Below, piece after piece: positions 51,975-59,991 of a stretch of 64,000 nucleotides of DNA. Within the stretch, counting starts at the first letter, position 1; every line of letters starts with the position of its first letter. Below the pieces are notes generated by a model, which was not told the origin of the DNA, searched no databases, and saw only the letters and a program-made list of their open reading frames with translations. The stretch comes from Anaerolineae bacterium (GTDB lineage: Bacteria > Chloroflexota > Anaerolineae > Aggregatilineales > UBA2796), in assembly GCA_019637615.1 (NCBI GenBank), contig JAHBVJ010000009.1, positions 1 to 64,000 on the forward strand. Direction: 5' to 3'. Made by a program: the position numbers and the translations under genes.

Positions 51975-53321
51975 CTATTTCTCATCCCGCAGTACACGAT
52001 CCACGTACTCAGCCGCCAACCCCAGATACATCACCGGATTCAGCAGTTCATCGATCTGTTCCGGTGTCAGATGCGCGGTGACTTCCGCCCGCTGTTTGAG
52101 CAGCTCGGAAAATGCCCGCCGCGACTCGAACGCTTCCATTGCCACTTCGTAAATGATGTCGTGCGCGTGCTGGCGTCCGATCTGCTTCCCTAGCGCCAGC
52201 ATCACACGCTCCGCCAGCAACAAGCCGCCCGATGCGTGCAAATTACGCTCCATGTTGTGCGGATACACGATCAATCCTGCGAGAATACGCTGCGTCATCA
52301 CCATCGCGCCGTGAACGTAATTGCATAGCTCCGGCAAATACGCCCATTCCATCTGCACGCTCGACCAATCGCGCTCGTGCTCGTGATGCATCGCGTCCAG
52401 TGCCACCGTCGCCAGCGGACGCGCCATCCGTGCCAGCGCCAGTACCGCTTCGCACAACATCGGGTTACGCTTCTGCGGCATCGTGCTGCTGCCCACTTTG
52501 CCCATCTCAAACGGTTCCTCGACCTCGCCAAATTCCGTCTTCTGCAAGTCGATGATCTCGTGCGCGATCTTGCCCATCGTAGAGGCGATCATCGCGAGAT
52601 CACACGCATATTCGGTAAAACCGTCCCGCGCCGTGTGCCACCCGATGATCGGCACGCCCAAGCCGAGCAGTTCCATCAGCTTCGCGTTTACGATGAAGCC
52701 GTGTTCCTTCACGCCCGCCAGTGTCCCCGCCGCGCCCGCGAACTGCCCCACCAGCGCGCGTTCTGCCGCTTGCTCCAACCGCACCTTATGCCGCCGCACC
52801 TCCGCCAGCCACACCGCCACCTTGAATCCAAACGTGATCGGCAGCGCTTGCTGTCCGTGCGTGCGCCCCGCCATCGGTTGGTCGCGATAACGTGCGGCCA
52901 GTTCGCTCAACGTCCCGATCAGTTCGTCCAGCGTGGCGAGGAAGATGGCGTGTGCGTCTTTCAAGTGCAGCGCCAGCCCTGTGTCCATCACATCTTGCGT
53001 GGTCGCACCCCAATGCACATAGCCGCCCGCGTCGCCTTCGCACAAATTGGAAAGCTGCCAGATCACGGATACCAGCGGATGCGCGGTTTTGTCCATCCCC
53101 TGCTTGATCGCCGCCTTATCGAACAACGCGAAGTGCGCCTTCCGCGTGATCTCTGCCGCCGCCGCTTCCGGCACGATCCCGACGGTCACTTCGGCTTGGG
53201 CGAGCGCCGCCTCGAAATCCAACCACTTTTGCAAGCGCTGGTCGTCGGTGAACACCGCGCGCATTGCAGCAGAACTGAACAGATCGCAGAAAAATTGGGA
53301 ATCGATGACATGACTGAACAT
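51975..53321 (-). CDS. Fumarase/aspartase-superfamily lyase (PcaB / adenylosuccinate lyase-like)
   Basis: A 448-aa homotetrameric-type lyase. The superfamily signature GSSTMPQKRNPMLCEAVLALARM (flexible loop with the catalytic Ser) is at about 270. The other two active-site segments are GGYVHWGATTQDVMDTGLALHL (about 95) and GRTHGQQALPITFGFKVA (about 150). The C-terminal ASL_C domain is present. The pattern HWGATTQDVMDT leans to 3-carboxy-cis,cis-muconate cycloisomerase and related lyases rather than to housekeeping PurB, but the substrate is unsettled. Alternative starts exist close to 53321 because there is no clear ribosome binding site. It lies between a solute-binding protein and a small membrane protein on the same strand. 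Confidence 0.9.
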   Translation of the reverse strand: MFSHVIDSQFFCDLFSSAAMRAVFTDDQRLQKWLDFEAALAQAEVTVGIVPEAAAAEITRKAHFALFDKAAIKQGMDKTAHPLVSVIWQLSNLCEGDAGGYVHWGATTQDVMDTGLALHLKDAHAIFLATLDELIGTLSELAARYRDQPMAGRTHGQQALPITFGFKVAVWLAEVRRHKVRLEQAAERALVGQFAGAAGTLAGVKEHGFIVNAKLMELLGLGVPIIGWHTARDGFTEYACDLAMIASTMGKIAHEIIDLQKTEFGEVEEPFEMGKVGSSTMPQKRNPMLCEAVLALARMARPLATVALDAMHHEHERDWSSVQMEWAYLPELCNYVHGAMVMTQRILAGLIVYPHNMERNLHASGGLLLAERVMLALGKQIGRQHAHDIIYEVAMEAFESRRAFSELLKQRAEVTAHLTPEQIDELLNPVMYLGLAAEYVDRVLRDEK

Positions 53322-53369
53322 ACGTGAACCGATCTACTTTCAATTAAATGGCCTAGCGCCATGCACAAG

Positions 53370-54002
53370 TTAACATTTCTGCGGTTTCAGCGTCGGACTG
53401 ATGACCCCTGTCCACGTCAAATCGCTGATCCGCGCCGTGAGCGTAGCGGAGAAGAAATTCCATACACGCAGCGGGCAAGCCAGCACACTGCTGAATTCTA
53501 GCGCCGGTGTTTCATAGCTCAGGACTCGCTGCATCGTGTACGGGCGAAGCGAAGCCGCCTCATAATAGAGTCGGTCAGGCAGCCCATATGCTGACCACAC
53601 CATCTCGAATCGCGCGGTCAGCGGCAGTTCGATCAAATACACGAGGTTATTGCGTACCCACGCTTGCCCTTGCCGTGTGCTGTCCAGTGCGGCTGGCTGC
53701 GCACCGCTCCACGTCCACTGGATCAGCCGATCCGAGGTGACCATCCCGTCGATAGTCCGAACTTCAGCGATCCAAGGATTTGCTTCTAGGATGTCGATGG
53801 CCTCGCCAGCGGTCGTCACCTCCGGTTTGATGCCGAGCCAGCACGGGGCGGCGCACTCAGCAGGCGCGCTTAACACCGCTACCATTTCTGCCTCAATCGC
53901 GCTCCGTGACGCCCGTGCGCTCACCATGATCACGCCGAGCGTCACGGTTGCCACTGCCCACATCACCGCCGCCCACCTGCTCACCCCTCGGATCAGCCAC
54001 AT
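53370..54002 (-). CDS. Membrane-anchored protein with a PCWLGI motif, unknown function
   Basis: A 210-aa protein with one N-terminal TM helix (residues 8-29) and an extracytoplasmic part starting AECAAPCWLGIKPEVTTAGEAIDILEANPWI. I recall this Cys-x3-Cys-W-x-G-I-x-P-x-x-T-T-x-x-E-A pattern in Chloroflexota hypothetical proteins, but know no function. Two Cys near the end (LACPLRVW and the terminal QKC) may pair with the first two. It lies 7 bp downstream of the amidohydrolase gene and is probably in its operon. Confidence 0.75.
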   Translation of the reverse strand: MWLIRGVSRWAAVMWAVATVTLGVIMVSARASRSAIEAEMVAVLSAPAECAAPCWLGIKPEVTTAGEAIDILEANPWIAEVRTIDGMVTSDRLIQWTWSGAQPAALDSTRQGQAWVRNNLVYLIELPLTARFEMVWSAYGLPDRLYYEAASLRPYTMQRVLSYETPALEFSSVLACPLRVWNFFSATLTARISDLTWTGVISPTLKPQKC

Positions 54003-54009
54003 ACGCGCG

Positions 54010-54843
54010 TCACAGGCGGTAGAATCGCGTCGCCGTGCCGCCTAAGATCGCGTCCTGTTCCGCCGCCGAATAGCTGCTGATCGCCTGTTTTGTCTCCCGC
54101 CACACCTGCGCATAATCGCCCGCCAGAATCGCCACGGGCCAATCGCTGCCAAACATCAGCCGATCTGCGCCGAAGCACTTGAGCGCGTGATCGATGGTCG
54201 GCTTGAGCGCGGCGGCATTCCAATCCGGCGCGGCGGCGGTGTTCAACCCCGACACTTTGGCGTAGACATTGGGGCTTTCGGCGGCGGCTTTCATCTGCGC
54301 CTCCCACACGGGCGATCCCCCATCTTTGATCGGCGGCTTGGCGAGGTGGTCAATCGCCATCTTTAGGGTCGGCACTTTCGCCGCCAGCGTCGGGACGTGC
54401 TTCAGATGGTTGGGGAACACCGCCACCACCTCGAAGATCATGTCGTGACTCGCCAGCACCTTGAGCGACTCGATCACCACATCTTGTACCACCCAATCGG
54501 GGTTCGGCTCCTCGTGGATCAGATGCCGCATCCCACGAAACTTCGGATGCTTCTTGTACATCTCCAACCGCTTATGCGTCAGGTCGGGGTTCAACAGGTC
54601 TACCCAGCCGATCACCGCGCCGATCCAGTCGTTATAGTCCGAATGCACGAGCATCGACGCCGTATCCTCATACGAATTCGCGCTCTGCACCAGCACTGTT
54701 TTGTCCACGCCCGCCGCTTTGATCTGCGGATACAGGTCTTTCGGCTCGAAGGTGGCGTAGATCGGCCCGTAAGCGGGGATCAGCCAGCTATATTCCACCT
54801 CGTCCAAGCGCCAGTAATGTTGATGCGTATCTACTTTGAGCAT
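54010..54843 (-). CDS. Amidohydrolase-2 family lactonase/decarboxylase-like TIM barrel
   Basis: A 277-aa metal-dependent hydrolase of the L-fuconolactonase / 2-pyrone-4,6-dicarboxylate lactonase type. Seen: MLKVDTHQHYWRLDE (HxH on strand 1), RGMRHLIHEEPNPDWV, MAIDHLAKPPIKDGG (His of strand 6), and DRLMFGSDWPVAI (late SDWP Asp). The frame is open to 54915, but ATG 54843 has GGAGG 5 nt upstream and matches the family start. It probably opens a lactone in sugar-acid or aromatic breakdown. It is divergent from the MetE-like operon and shares its palindromic control region. Confidence 0.92.
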   Translation of the reverse strand: MLKVDTHQHYWRLDEVEYSWLIPAYGPIYATFEPKDLYPQIKAAGVDKTVLVQSANSYEDTASMLVHSDYNDWIGAVIGWVDLLNPDLTHKRLEMYKKHPKFRGMRHLIHEEPNPDWVVQDVVIESLKVLASHDMIFEVVAVFPNHLKHVPTLAAKVPTLKMAIDHLAKPPIKDGGSPVWEAQMKAAAESPNVYAKVSGLNTAAAPDWNAAALKPTIDHALKCFGADRLMFGSDWPVAILAGDYAQVWRETKQAISSYSAAEQDAILGGTATRFYRL

Positions 54844-54877
54844 AGTGCCTCCAAAAAAGGGAAGAAAAATCTTTAGA

Positions 54878-54905
54878 TTGACAATTATAAAATAGAAATT
54901 ATAAT
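54878..54905 (+). promoter_or_regulatory. Full-consensus sigma-70 promoter of the MetE-like operon
   Basis: TTGACA (54878-54883), a 16-bp spacer and TATAAT (54900-54905): 12 of 12 matches. The start near 54912 gives a leader of about 120 nt before ATG 55032. A promoter this strong normally needs a repressor. Confidence 0.85.
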
Positions 54906-54906
54906 T
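54883..54906. promoter_or_regulatory. 24-bp inverted repeat across the promoter spacer (operator candidate)
   Basis: AATTATAA and TTATAATT arms with an 8-nt centre lie between and over the -35 and -10 boxes. On the minus strand its left arm also makes a TATAAT, 34 bp upstream of the amidohydrolase ATG, so one repressor could shut off both directions. Confidence 0.6.
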
Positions 54907-55031
54907 TCTTACCAAGAGATTGCAACAGAATTACTCTTCTTTCACCAGAAAATGGATATGATGACCTTTACGTTTTGCTACGCTGATCGTGTGCGCCTCC
55001 ATCTTAACACCCAACTCATGGAGTGTCGCTG

Positions 55032-56078
55032 ATGTATCATTACCAGAATCTCCCCATCCTTCCCACGCAGGTGATCGGCAGTCACGGCACGCCCGGTTGG
55101 TTGTTCGTCGTGCGCGAAGCCATGAAAGACAAGAAAATGGGCGCGGTGGACGTTCGCGAAGCCTTTGATGATGCTACCGATCTCGCCATTATGGAGATGG
55201 AAGAAGCAGGCGTCGATGTCATCTCCGACGGCGAGATGAAGCGCTTTAACTTCCTCGTTGGCTTCTACGACTACATCGACGGGCTGGAAAAAATCCCGTG
55301 GGATCGTCAGCTCGGCTATCCGGGGCCGGACATGATCGACGCCTTCCGCGTCACCGCACCGCTCACCAACAGCAAAGGCTTCGGGCTGGTCGAAGAACTC
55401 GAATACGCCCGCACGCGCACGCAAAAACCGATGGTCACGCCCTTCGGCGGGCCAGTGACGTTCGCCTTTCGCGTCAACCCCGGCACGGTCTATACGGACA
55501 AAAAGCAGGTCGCGTGGGCCTTGGTACCGCTGCTCAAAGCCGAATTGAATCGCGCGGTAGCAGCCGGTGCGACGCACATTCAGTTGGACGAACCCTCCGC
55601 CATTGATGACTTTGTGCCGCTGCCCGAATTTGTCGAGATGATCAACGCGATGGTCGCGGACGTGAAAGATAAAGCCACCATCGGCCTGCACATTTGCTTC
55701 GGCAATTTCATGGGGCGTCCAGCCGTGGCGCACCGCACCTACGAGCACATCGCACCACATTTCAAGGATATGCACGTAGACATCATCCACTTGGAATTCG
55801 CCAATCGCGGCATGTGGCAAGCCGATCTCTTCGCCAAGCACGCCCGCGCCGATCAATTTCTCTCTGCAGGCGTGATCGATGTCAAAGCCCGCGCCATCGA
55901 AAAGCCGGAGATCGTCGCTGAACGCATCCGCGAACTGCTCAAGTACAACGATCCCAAGCGGCTGTGGATTTCGGCGGACTGCGGCTTCAGCATGACAGCG
56001 CGTTGGGTCGCGGCGGAAAAGCTCAAGGCGATGGTCGGCGGTGCCCAGATCGTCCGGCGCGAACTCGGGGCGGGATGA
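55032..56078 (+). CDS. MetE-type (cobalamin-independent methionine synthase-like) methyltransferase
   Basis: A 348-aa protein of the MetE catalytic-domain family; true MetE is about 750 aa, so this is the short core form. The zinc set is complete: H and C in GLHICFGN (about 217-219), E in IIHLEFAN (about 247) and C in SADCGFS (about 316). The signature GVIDVKAR is also present. Zinc-activated thiols are the usual acceptors, with folate or another methyl donor. In a catabolic setting the substrate may not be homocysteine. The start is ATG 55032 with GGAG 9 nt upstream; GTG 55023 overlaps that site. It is first of two genes, with a 9-bp gap to the next. Confidence 0.9.
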   Translation: MYHYQNLPILPTQVIGSHGTPGWLFVVREAMKDKKMGAVDVREAFDDATDLAIMEMEEAGVDVISDGEMKRFNFLVGFYDYIDGLEKIPWDRQLGYPGPDMIDAFRVTAPLTNSKGFGLVEELEYARTRTQKPMVTPFGGPVTFAFRVNPGTVYTDKKQVAWALVPLLKAELNRAVAAGATHIQLDEPSAIDDFVPLPEFVEMINAMVADVKDKATIGLHICFGNFMGRPAVAHRTYEHIAPHFKDMHVDIIHLEFANRGMWQADLFAKHARADQFLSAGVIDVKARAIEKPEIVAERIRELLKYNDPKRLWISADCGFSMTARWVAAEKLKAMVGGAQIVRRELGAG

Positions 56079-56087
56079 GGTAACGTT

Positions 56088-57065
56088 ATGGCACTCAACC
56101 TCGCCTACTCCGCCACCATTGGACGCACGCTGCGACTGGACGACATCGACACCATCGGCATCTCGTCGCAGACCCTTGCCGATGCGCTGATCGACTCCGG
56201 CAAGCACGACGACGCCCGCGCACTGATCGACTATTTCCTCGCGGAAATGCAGATCATGAGCAAGATCATGTGGACATGGGCGGAAGACATCATCCGCTTC
56301 ATCATTGAGAAGTCGGGTGCGGCGGCTGGCGCGGACGTGACGGCCTCGGCGGGCATCATGCGGACGTTCAAAACGCAACCGCTCGGCCTCGCCCCGCATC
56401 AACGCTGTCTGGACGCGCTGGCGAAGGGCGATGTCGTCAACGCCAAAACGTGGCTGGATCGGATGCGGCTGGAATTCAAGCACCGCGATCAGCTCATGGT
56501 CATGTGGGTGCAAGACCTGCTCTCCTACTGCGCGGCGACATGGGGCGAAGAGGCAGTGCTGGAGACGATCCTGCACACGCACCAATCGATCTGGGGGGAT
56601 CGCTACGCCGCGTGGGATCAGATGACGCCGTGGGAAAAAGTCTGTCTCACCGTCGAAGGGATGCGCGGCGGGCATTTCAGCGGCCTGACCGGACGCGGCG
56701 AGGTGCTCGTCAGCGAGGAAGATGATCGCTTCGTCATCGGCTTCGATCCCTGTGGCAGCGGTGGCGTCCTCCGTCGCGGCGATCCCGAAACCGGACGCCC
56801 GCCTTACCCGATCACCGATCACGGCGTCAACCACACTGCGCATCTCTGGACATGGCAAAAAACGGGTGTGCATTGGTATTGTGCGCACTGCGCCATCGCG
56901 ATGGAATGGCTGCCCGGACGCCAACGTGGGCATCCTTTGCGCCCGCTCGATCACACCCTTGATCATAACGCGCCGTGCGTTTGGTATGTTTACAAAGATG
57001 AATCCCAAACCCGTGACTACCACTATCCGCGCACAGGCATAGTCAAACCAGCGGATATTCATTGA
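56088..57065 (+). CDS. Unrecognised protein with CGSGG and CxxC motifs, partner of the MetE-like protein
   Basis: A 325-aa soluble protein I cannot place in a family. The N-terminal 200 residues are helical. The C-terminal part has GFDPCGSGGVLRRGDP (about 220), then HLWTWQKTGVHWYCAHCAIAMEWLPG with a CxxC next to several His (about 265), and GHPLRPLDHTLDHNAPCVWYVYK. The three Cys sites and the His-rich stretch look like a metal or cofactor site. GAGGT precedes the ATG. The tight spacing after the MetE-like gene suggests that the two act on one methylated or sulfur-containing substrate, but this is a guess from context. Confidence 0.8.
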   Translation: MALNLAYSATIGRTLRLDDIDTIGISSQTLADALIDSGKHDDARALIDYFLAEMQIMSKIMWTWAEDIIRFIIEKSGAAAGADVTASAGIMRTFKTQPLGLAPHQRCLDALAKGDVVNAKTWLDRMRLEFKHRDQLMVMWVQDLLSYCAATWGEEAVLETILHTHQSIWGDRYAAWDQMTPWEKVCLTVEGMRGGHFSGLTGRGEVLVSEEDDRFVIGFDPCGSGGVLRRGDPETGRPPYPITDHGVNHTAHLWTWQKTGVHWYCAHCAIAMEWLPGRQRGHPLRPLDHTLDHNAPCVWYVYKDESQTRDYHYPRTGIVKPADIH

Positions 57066-57176
57066 GGTTTTGGAATCGCGCATCGCAAGGAGGGAACCGC
57101 CGCGAATCTGAACCAACCGGAGCGTAATCACAACTATCTAGTTCGTCGGAGAGACTGCACGTTAAGGAAAAATATT

Positions 57177-58550
57177 ATGTCAAGATTAGCCAAGCTTTTG
57201 TTTGCTGCCCTGATCCTCATCAGCAGCTTCGCAGGCCTCAGTCAAGTCGCCGTAGCGCAAGACGGCCCACAGTACGCAGGGTTGGATAAAGACCTCACGG
57301 GCGTCACCATCCGCATGGCGAACATCGGCGGCGGTCAATACGAAGCCATGTATAAATCGATCTCCATGTTCGAAGACAAAACCCACGCCAAGGTCGAGAT
57401 CGTCTTCTTGGGCGACGGCTTCGAGATCGACAAGAAGCTCAAGACCGACTACGCCACCAGCGCCGTTGATTACGACGTCGCATGGGATCACACCAGCTTC
57501 ATGGCGCAGTACAAAGATTACGTCGAAGACATGCGCCAGTGGTTCAGCGATGCTGATCTCGCTCATTTCAGCAAGGCCATCATCGACGCCGCGACGGTGG
57601 ACGGCAAACTGCTGCTGATCCCGCGTCACGCCGACATCGCTGCCTTCCACTACCGCACCGATATCTTCGATGACGCCAAGATCAAGGACGCCTACAAAGC
57701 CGAGATGGGCAAAGACCTCGTTGTACCGACCACGCTGGAAGAAGTAGACTCTGTTGGTCGCTTCCTCGTCAAGGGCGGCTACGTCAAGTACGGCTACGGC
57801 ATGGCTGGCAAAGAAGAAGCCCTGACTGGTCGTTTCTACGAGCTGCTGTTTGCGTCGGGTGGTCAATTCCTCAACGACAAGAACGAACCCGCCTTCAACA
57901 GCGAAATCGGCGTTAAGGTTGCTACCCTCCTGCGCGACTGGTACAAAGATGGCATCATCGCCGCCGACACCCCCAACCTGCTGTGGGACGGTGACGCCGC
58001 CAACTTCTGCAACGGCAGTGTTGCCATGAAGCTGGAATGGTACGGCTGGTACAGCTACTTCCAAGACCCCAAGAGCTGCCCGACCATCGCTGGCAAGTTC
58101 GGTCTGACGCGTGGGTTCCTCGGCTTTGCGGGCGAGGGCGCACGTCCGACGGGTTGGGCTGGTGCGCACGCCTTCTCCATCCCCACCGCCGCCAAGAATA
58201 AGGAAGCCGCCGCCCAATTGATCAAGTTCCTCACCTCGGAAGCGGTCGCCTACGACGAAGCCAAGCTCGGCTTCCTGCCCGTTCGCGATGATGTCTGGAC
58301 GCGCCTGATTAACGATGCTTCCAGCGCCGCCAACCCGCTCGACAAGGTGCGTTTGGAAACAGCACAGTTGCAGATCAGCGAAGACTTCAAGACTCCGCCC
58401 ATCACTGCCGACTGGATTCCTATCTCCAACGTGCTTTATCCGACCATCCAGAAGATCATCCTTGGCGACGTTGAGCCACAAGCTGGCCTAGACTCCGCCG
58501 CCGCCGAAGCACGCACCATCCTAGAGCAAAGCGGTTCCATCAAGCAGTAA
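57177..58550 (+). CDS. ABC-transporter sugar-type solute-binding protein (family 1)
   Basis: A 457-aa exported binding protein. Signal peptide at residues 1-29 (LLFAALILISSFAGLSQVAVA, cleaved before QDG), without a lipobox Cys. Mature protein: GVTIRMANIGGGQYEAMYKSI, DYDVAWDHTSFMAQYKDYVED, VPTTLEEVDSVGRFL, FCNGSVAMKLEWYGWYSYF and AFSIPTAAKNKEAAAQLIKFL, the layout of carbohydrate-binding proteins of the MalE/UgpB superfamily. AAGGA lies upstream of the ATG. It is followed by a hairpin and then, after about 500 bp, by two permease genes on the same strand, so it should be their binding protein. Confidence 0.93.
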   Translation: MSRLAKLLFAALILISSFAGLSQVAVAQDGPQYAGLDKDLTGVTIRMANIGGGQYEAMYKSISMFEDKTHAKVEIVFLGDGFEIDKKLKTDYATSAVDYDVAWDHTSFMAQYKDYVEDMRQWFSDADLAHFSKAIIDAATVDGKLLLIPRHADIAAFHYRTDIFDDAKIKDAYKAEMGKDLVVPTTLEEVDSVGRFLVKGGYVKYGYGMAGKEEALTGRFYELLFASGGQFLNDKNEPAFNSEIGVKVATLLRDWYKDGIIAADTPNLLWDGDAANFCNGSVAMKLEWYGWYSYFQDPKSCPTIAGKFGLTRGFLGFAGEGARPTGWAGAHAFSIPTAAKNKEAAAQLIKFLTSEAVAYDEAKLGFLPVRDDVWTRLINDASSAANPLDKVRLETAQLQISEDFKTPPITADWIPISNVLYPTIQKIILGDVEPQAGLDSAAAEARTILEQSGSIKQ

Positions 58551-58586
58551 CATCACCGTCCGCCGCCTAGCTCACGCTTTCCCGTT

Positions 58587-58624
58587 CCAGAAGGTAAAGA
58601 TGGTCAGCCATCTTTGCCTTCTGG
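58587..58624. terminator. 17-bp hairpin after the binding-protein gene
   Basis: Arms of 17 nt with one G-T pair and a TCAG loop, and no U-tract. It probably sets a high ratio of binding-protein to permease transcript, as such intercistronic hairpins do in sugar ABC operons. Confidence 0.75.
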
Positions 58625-59046
58625 ATTATCATGTAAATAGCAACCTATTCGTCACGCTTGCTATCCTGAGTGCCGCAGGGATTGGTAATAACGCAGGAAC
58701 GCGACACCATTTCCTTGGGGCTGAGTCCCGAAGGGACTTCGTTCTCTAAGCCTGACACTTATGGTTTTTCAAAAAATAAGGCAGGAATACGATGCGAACG
58801 TCAACACATTTTCTTGAGTCCCTTTAGTGGACTTCTTGGGATTGTAGCCGGGGGTTTTAACCCTCGGCGTGCGTTGGCGACAACCTTGCGTTTCCTTGAT
58901 TAATTTCTTAAACACTTCAGTGTCGGGCGGCGTTGCAACGACTACGTGTGTCCCTAACGGATTTTTGCCGTCCTATCGGACATCGAGCCGACAAGCGATC
59001 AGGCAATCTAGTCGAACTTCATCTGATCTAGTTAGGACGATGTGCT
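58625..59046. other. Intergenic region with hairpins and repeat pieces, no gene
   Basis: Between the binding protein and the permeases. It holds the 58717 repeat, an AGTCC...GGACT stem near 58818-58835 and a CCGGGGGTTTTAACCCTCGG stem near 58849-58868. A 77-codon frame at 58670 is not convincing. Confidence 0.55.
58717..58755. repeat. Hairpin repeat, copy A (GAGTCCC...GGGACTTCGTTCTCTAAGCCTGAC)
   Basis: GAGTCCC-GAA-GGGACTTC, then GTTCTCTAAGCCTGAC. Copy B at 61305-61345 keeps the stem and the 3' part but has a different loop (ATTC). The pair flanks the permease genes. Confidence 0.75.
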
Positions 59047-59991
59047 TTGTCCACCAATGTCAGTGCTTCTGCCTCCAACCCACCAGCGCGTCCAGCCTCA
59101 ACGCCGCGTTTTACCAGCACGCGTTGGATGCCGTTTTTTATGCTGCTGCCATCGATCATCTTGATCCTGTTCGTGACGGGTTTCCCGCTGCTCTATTCGC
59201 TCTATGTCAGCTTTACGCCCTATGACCTGCTGCGTCCGCAAACGCTGATCTTCAACCCGTCGCACGCGTTGGACAACTACGCCCAACTGCTGCGCGATCC
59301 AGTCTTCTGGCAAGCGTTCATCAACACGATCATGTTTCTGACCATCACCGTCAATCTCGAATTGGGCATCGCCATCGCCCTCTCGCAGCTCATCGCCCGC
59401 GTCACCTTCGGGCAAGCCGCCATCCGCGTGCTGCTGATGATCCCCATGATGTTCGCGCCGGTGCTCGTCGGCTTCCAGTTCCGCTGGTTTTTTAACGATA
59501 CTGTAGGGCTGGTCAACAATTTTCTCGGCGTGTTCGGGATCAAAGGCCCGGTCTGGCTGATTCAAGAGCCACTAGGCATGTTCAGCATCATCGCCGCCAC
59601 CATCTGGATGAATGTGCCAGTCATGACGGTTATTCTGCTCGCCGGAACCCTATCCTTACCGCCGGAACTTTATGAGGCGGCGGAAGTCGATGGCGCGACA
59701 TGGTGGCAGCAGTTCCGTAAGATCACGCTCCCGCTGCTGGCTCCCTTCACCTACATCGCGCTCACCCTGCGCTCGTTGGATGTGGGGCGCTCGTATGACA
59801 TTGTGCGTATCATGACGGGCGGTGGCCCCGCCAACCGCACCGAATTGATCTGGACATACGTCGGGCGCTTGGCGATTGATAGCAATAAATTTGGCCTTGG
59901 TTCAGCCATGTCCTTCATCACGGTCATCATTTCGCTGTTTTTTACCGTCTATCTGTTCCGCCAGTTGGTGAAATCGAGGATCGTACAATGA
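59047..59991 (+). CDS. Sugar ABC transporter permease, MalF/UgpA type
   Basis: A 314-aa inner-membrane permease with six TM helices. The EAA loop is clear: YEAAEVDGATWWQQFRKITLPLLAPFT (about 218-244). The first helix starts at about residue 33 (FFMLLPSIILILFVTGFPLLYSLYV). The start is uncertain: TTG 59047 with AGGA upstream gives a 32-residue cytoplasmic N-terminus typical of MalF-like proteins and is preferred. An ATG in another frame at 59040 is not coding, and ATG 59131 would leave almost nothing before TM1. The next gene overlaps by 4 nt. Confidence 0.92.
   Translation: MSTNVSASASNPPARPASTPRFTSTRWMPFFMLLPSIILILFVTGFPLLYSLYVSFTPYDLLRPQTLIFNPSHALDNYAQLLRDPVFWQAFINTIMFLTITVNLELGIAIALSQLIARVTFGQAAIRVLLMIPMMFAPVLVGFQFRWFFNDTVGLVNNFLGVFGIKGPVWLIQEPLGMFSIIAATIWMNVPVMTVILLAGTLSLPPELYEAAEVDGATWWQQFRKITLPLLAPFTYIALTLRSLDVGRSYDIVRIMTGGGPANRTELIWTYVGRLAIDSNKFGLGSAMSFITVIISLFFTVYLFRQLVKSRIVQ

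Noticed and set aside
54978..57131. 717-codon open frame on the minus strand
   Set aside because: It lies antisense to the MetE-like and CGSGG genes, whose motifs and ribosome binding sites are clear. The product has no recognisable domain. It is a by-product of GC-rich codon use.
57186..58481. 431-codon open frame opposite the binding protein
   Set aside because: Antisense shadow; the plus-strand binding protein has a signal peptide, domain pattern and ribosome binding site.
58905..59040. Possible tRNA or small RNA before the permeases
   Set aside because: I could not fold a cloverleaf or find a T-loop/anticodon pattern; only short stems are present.
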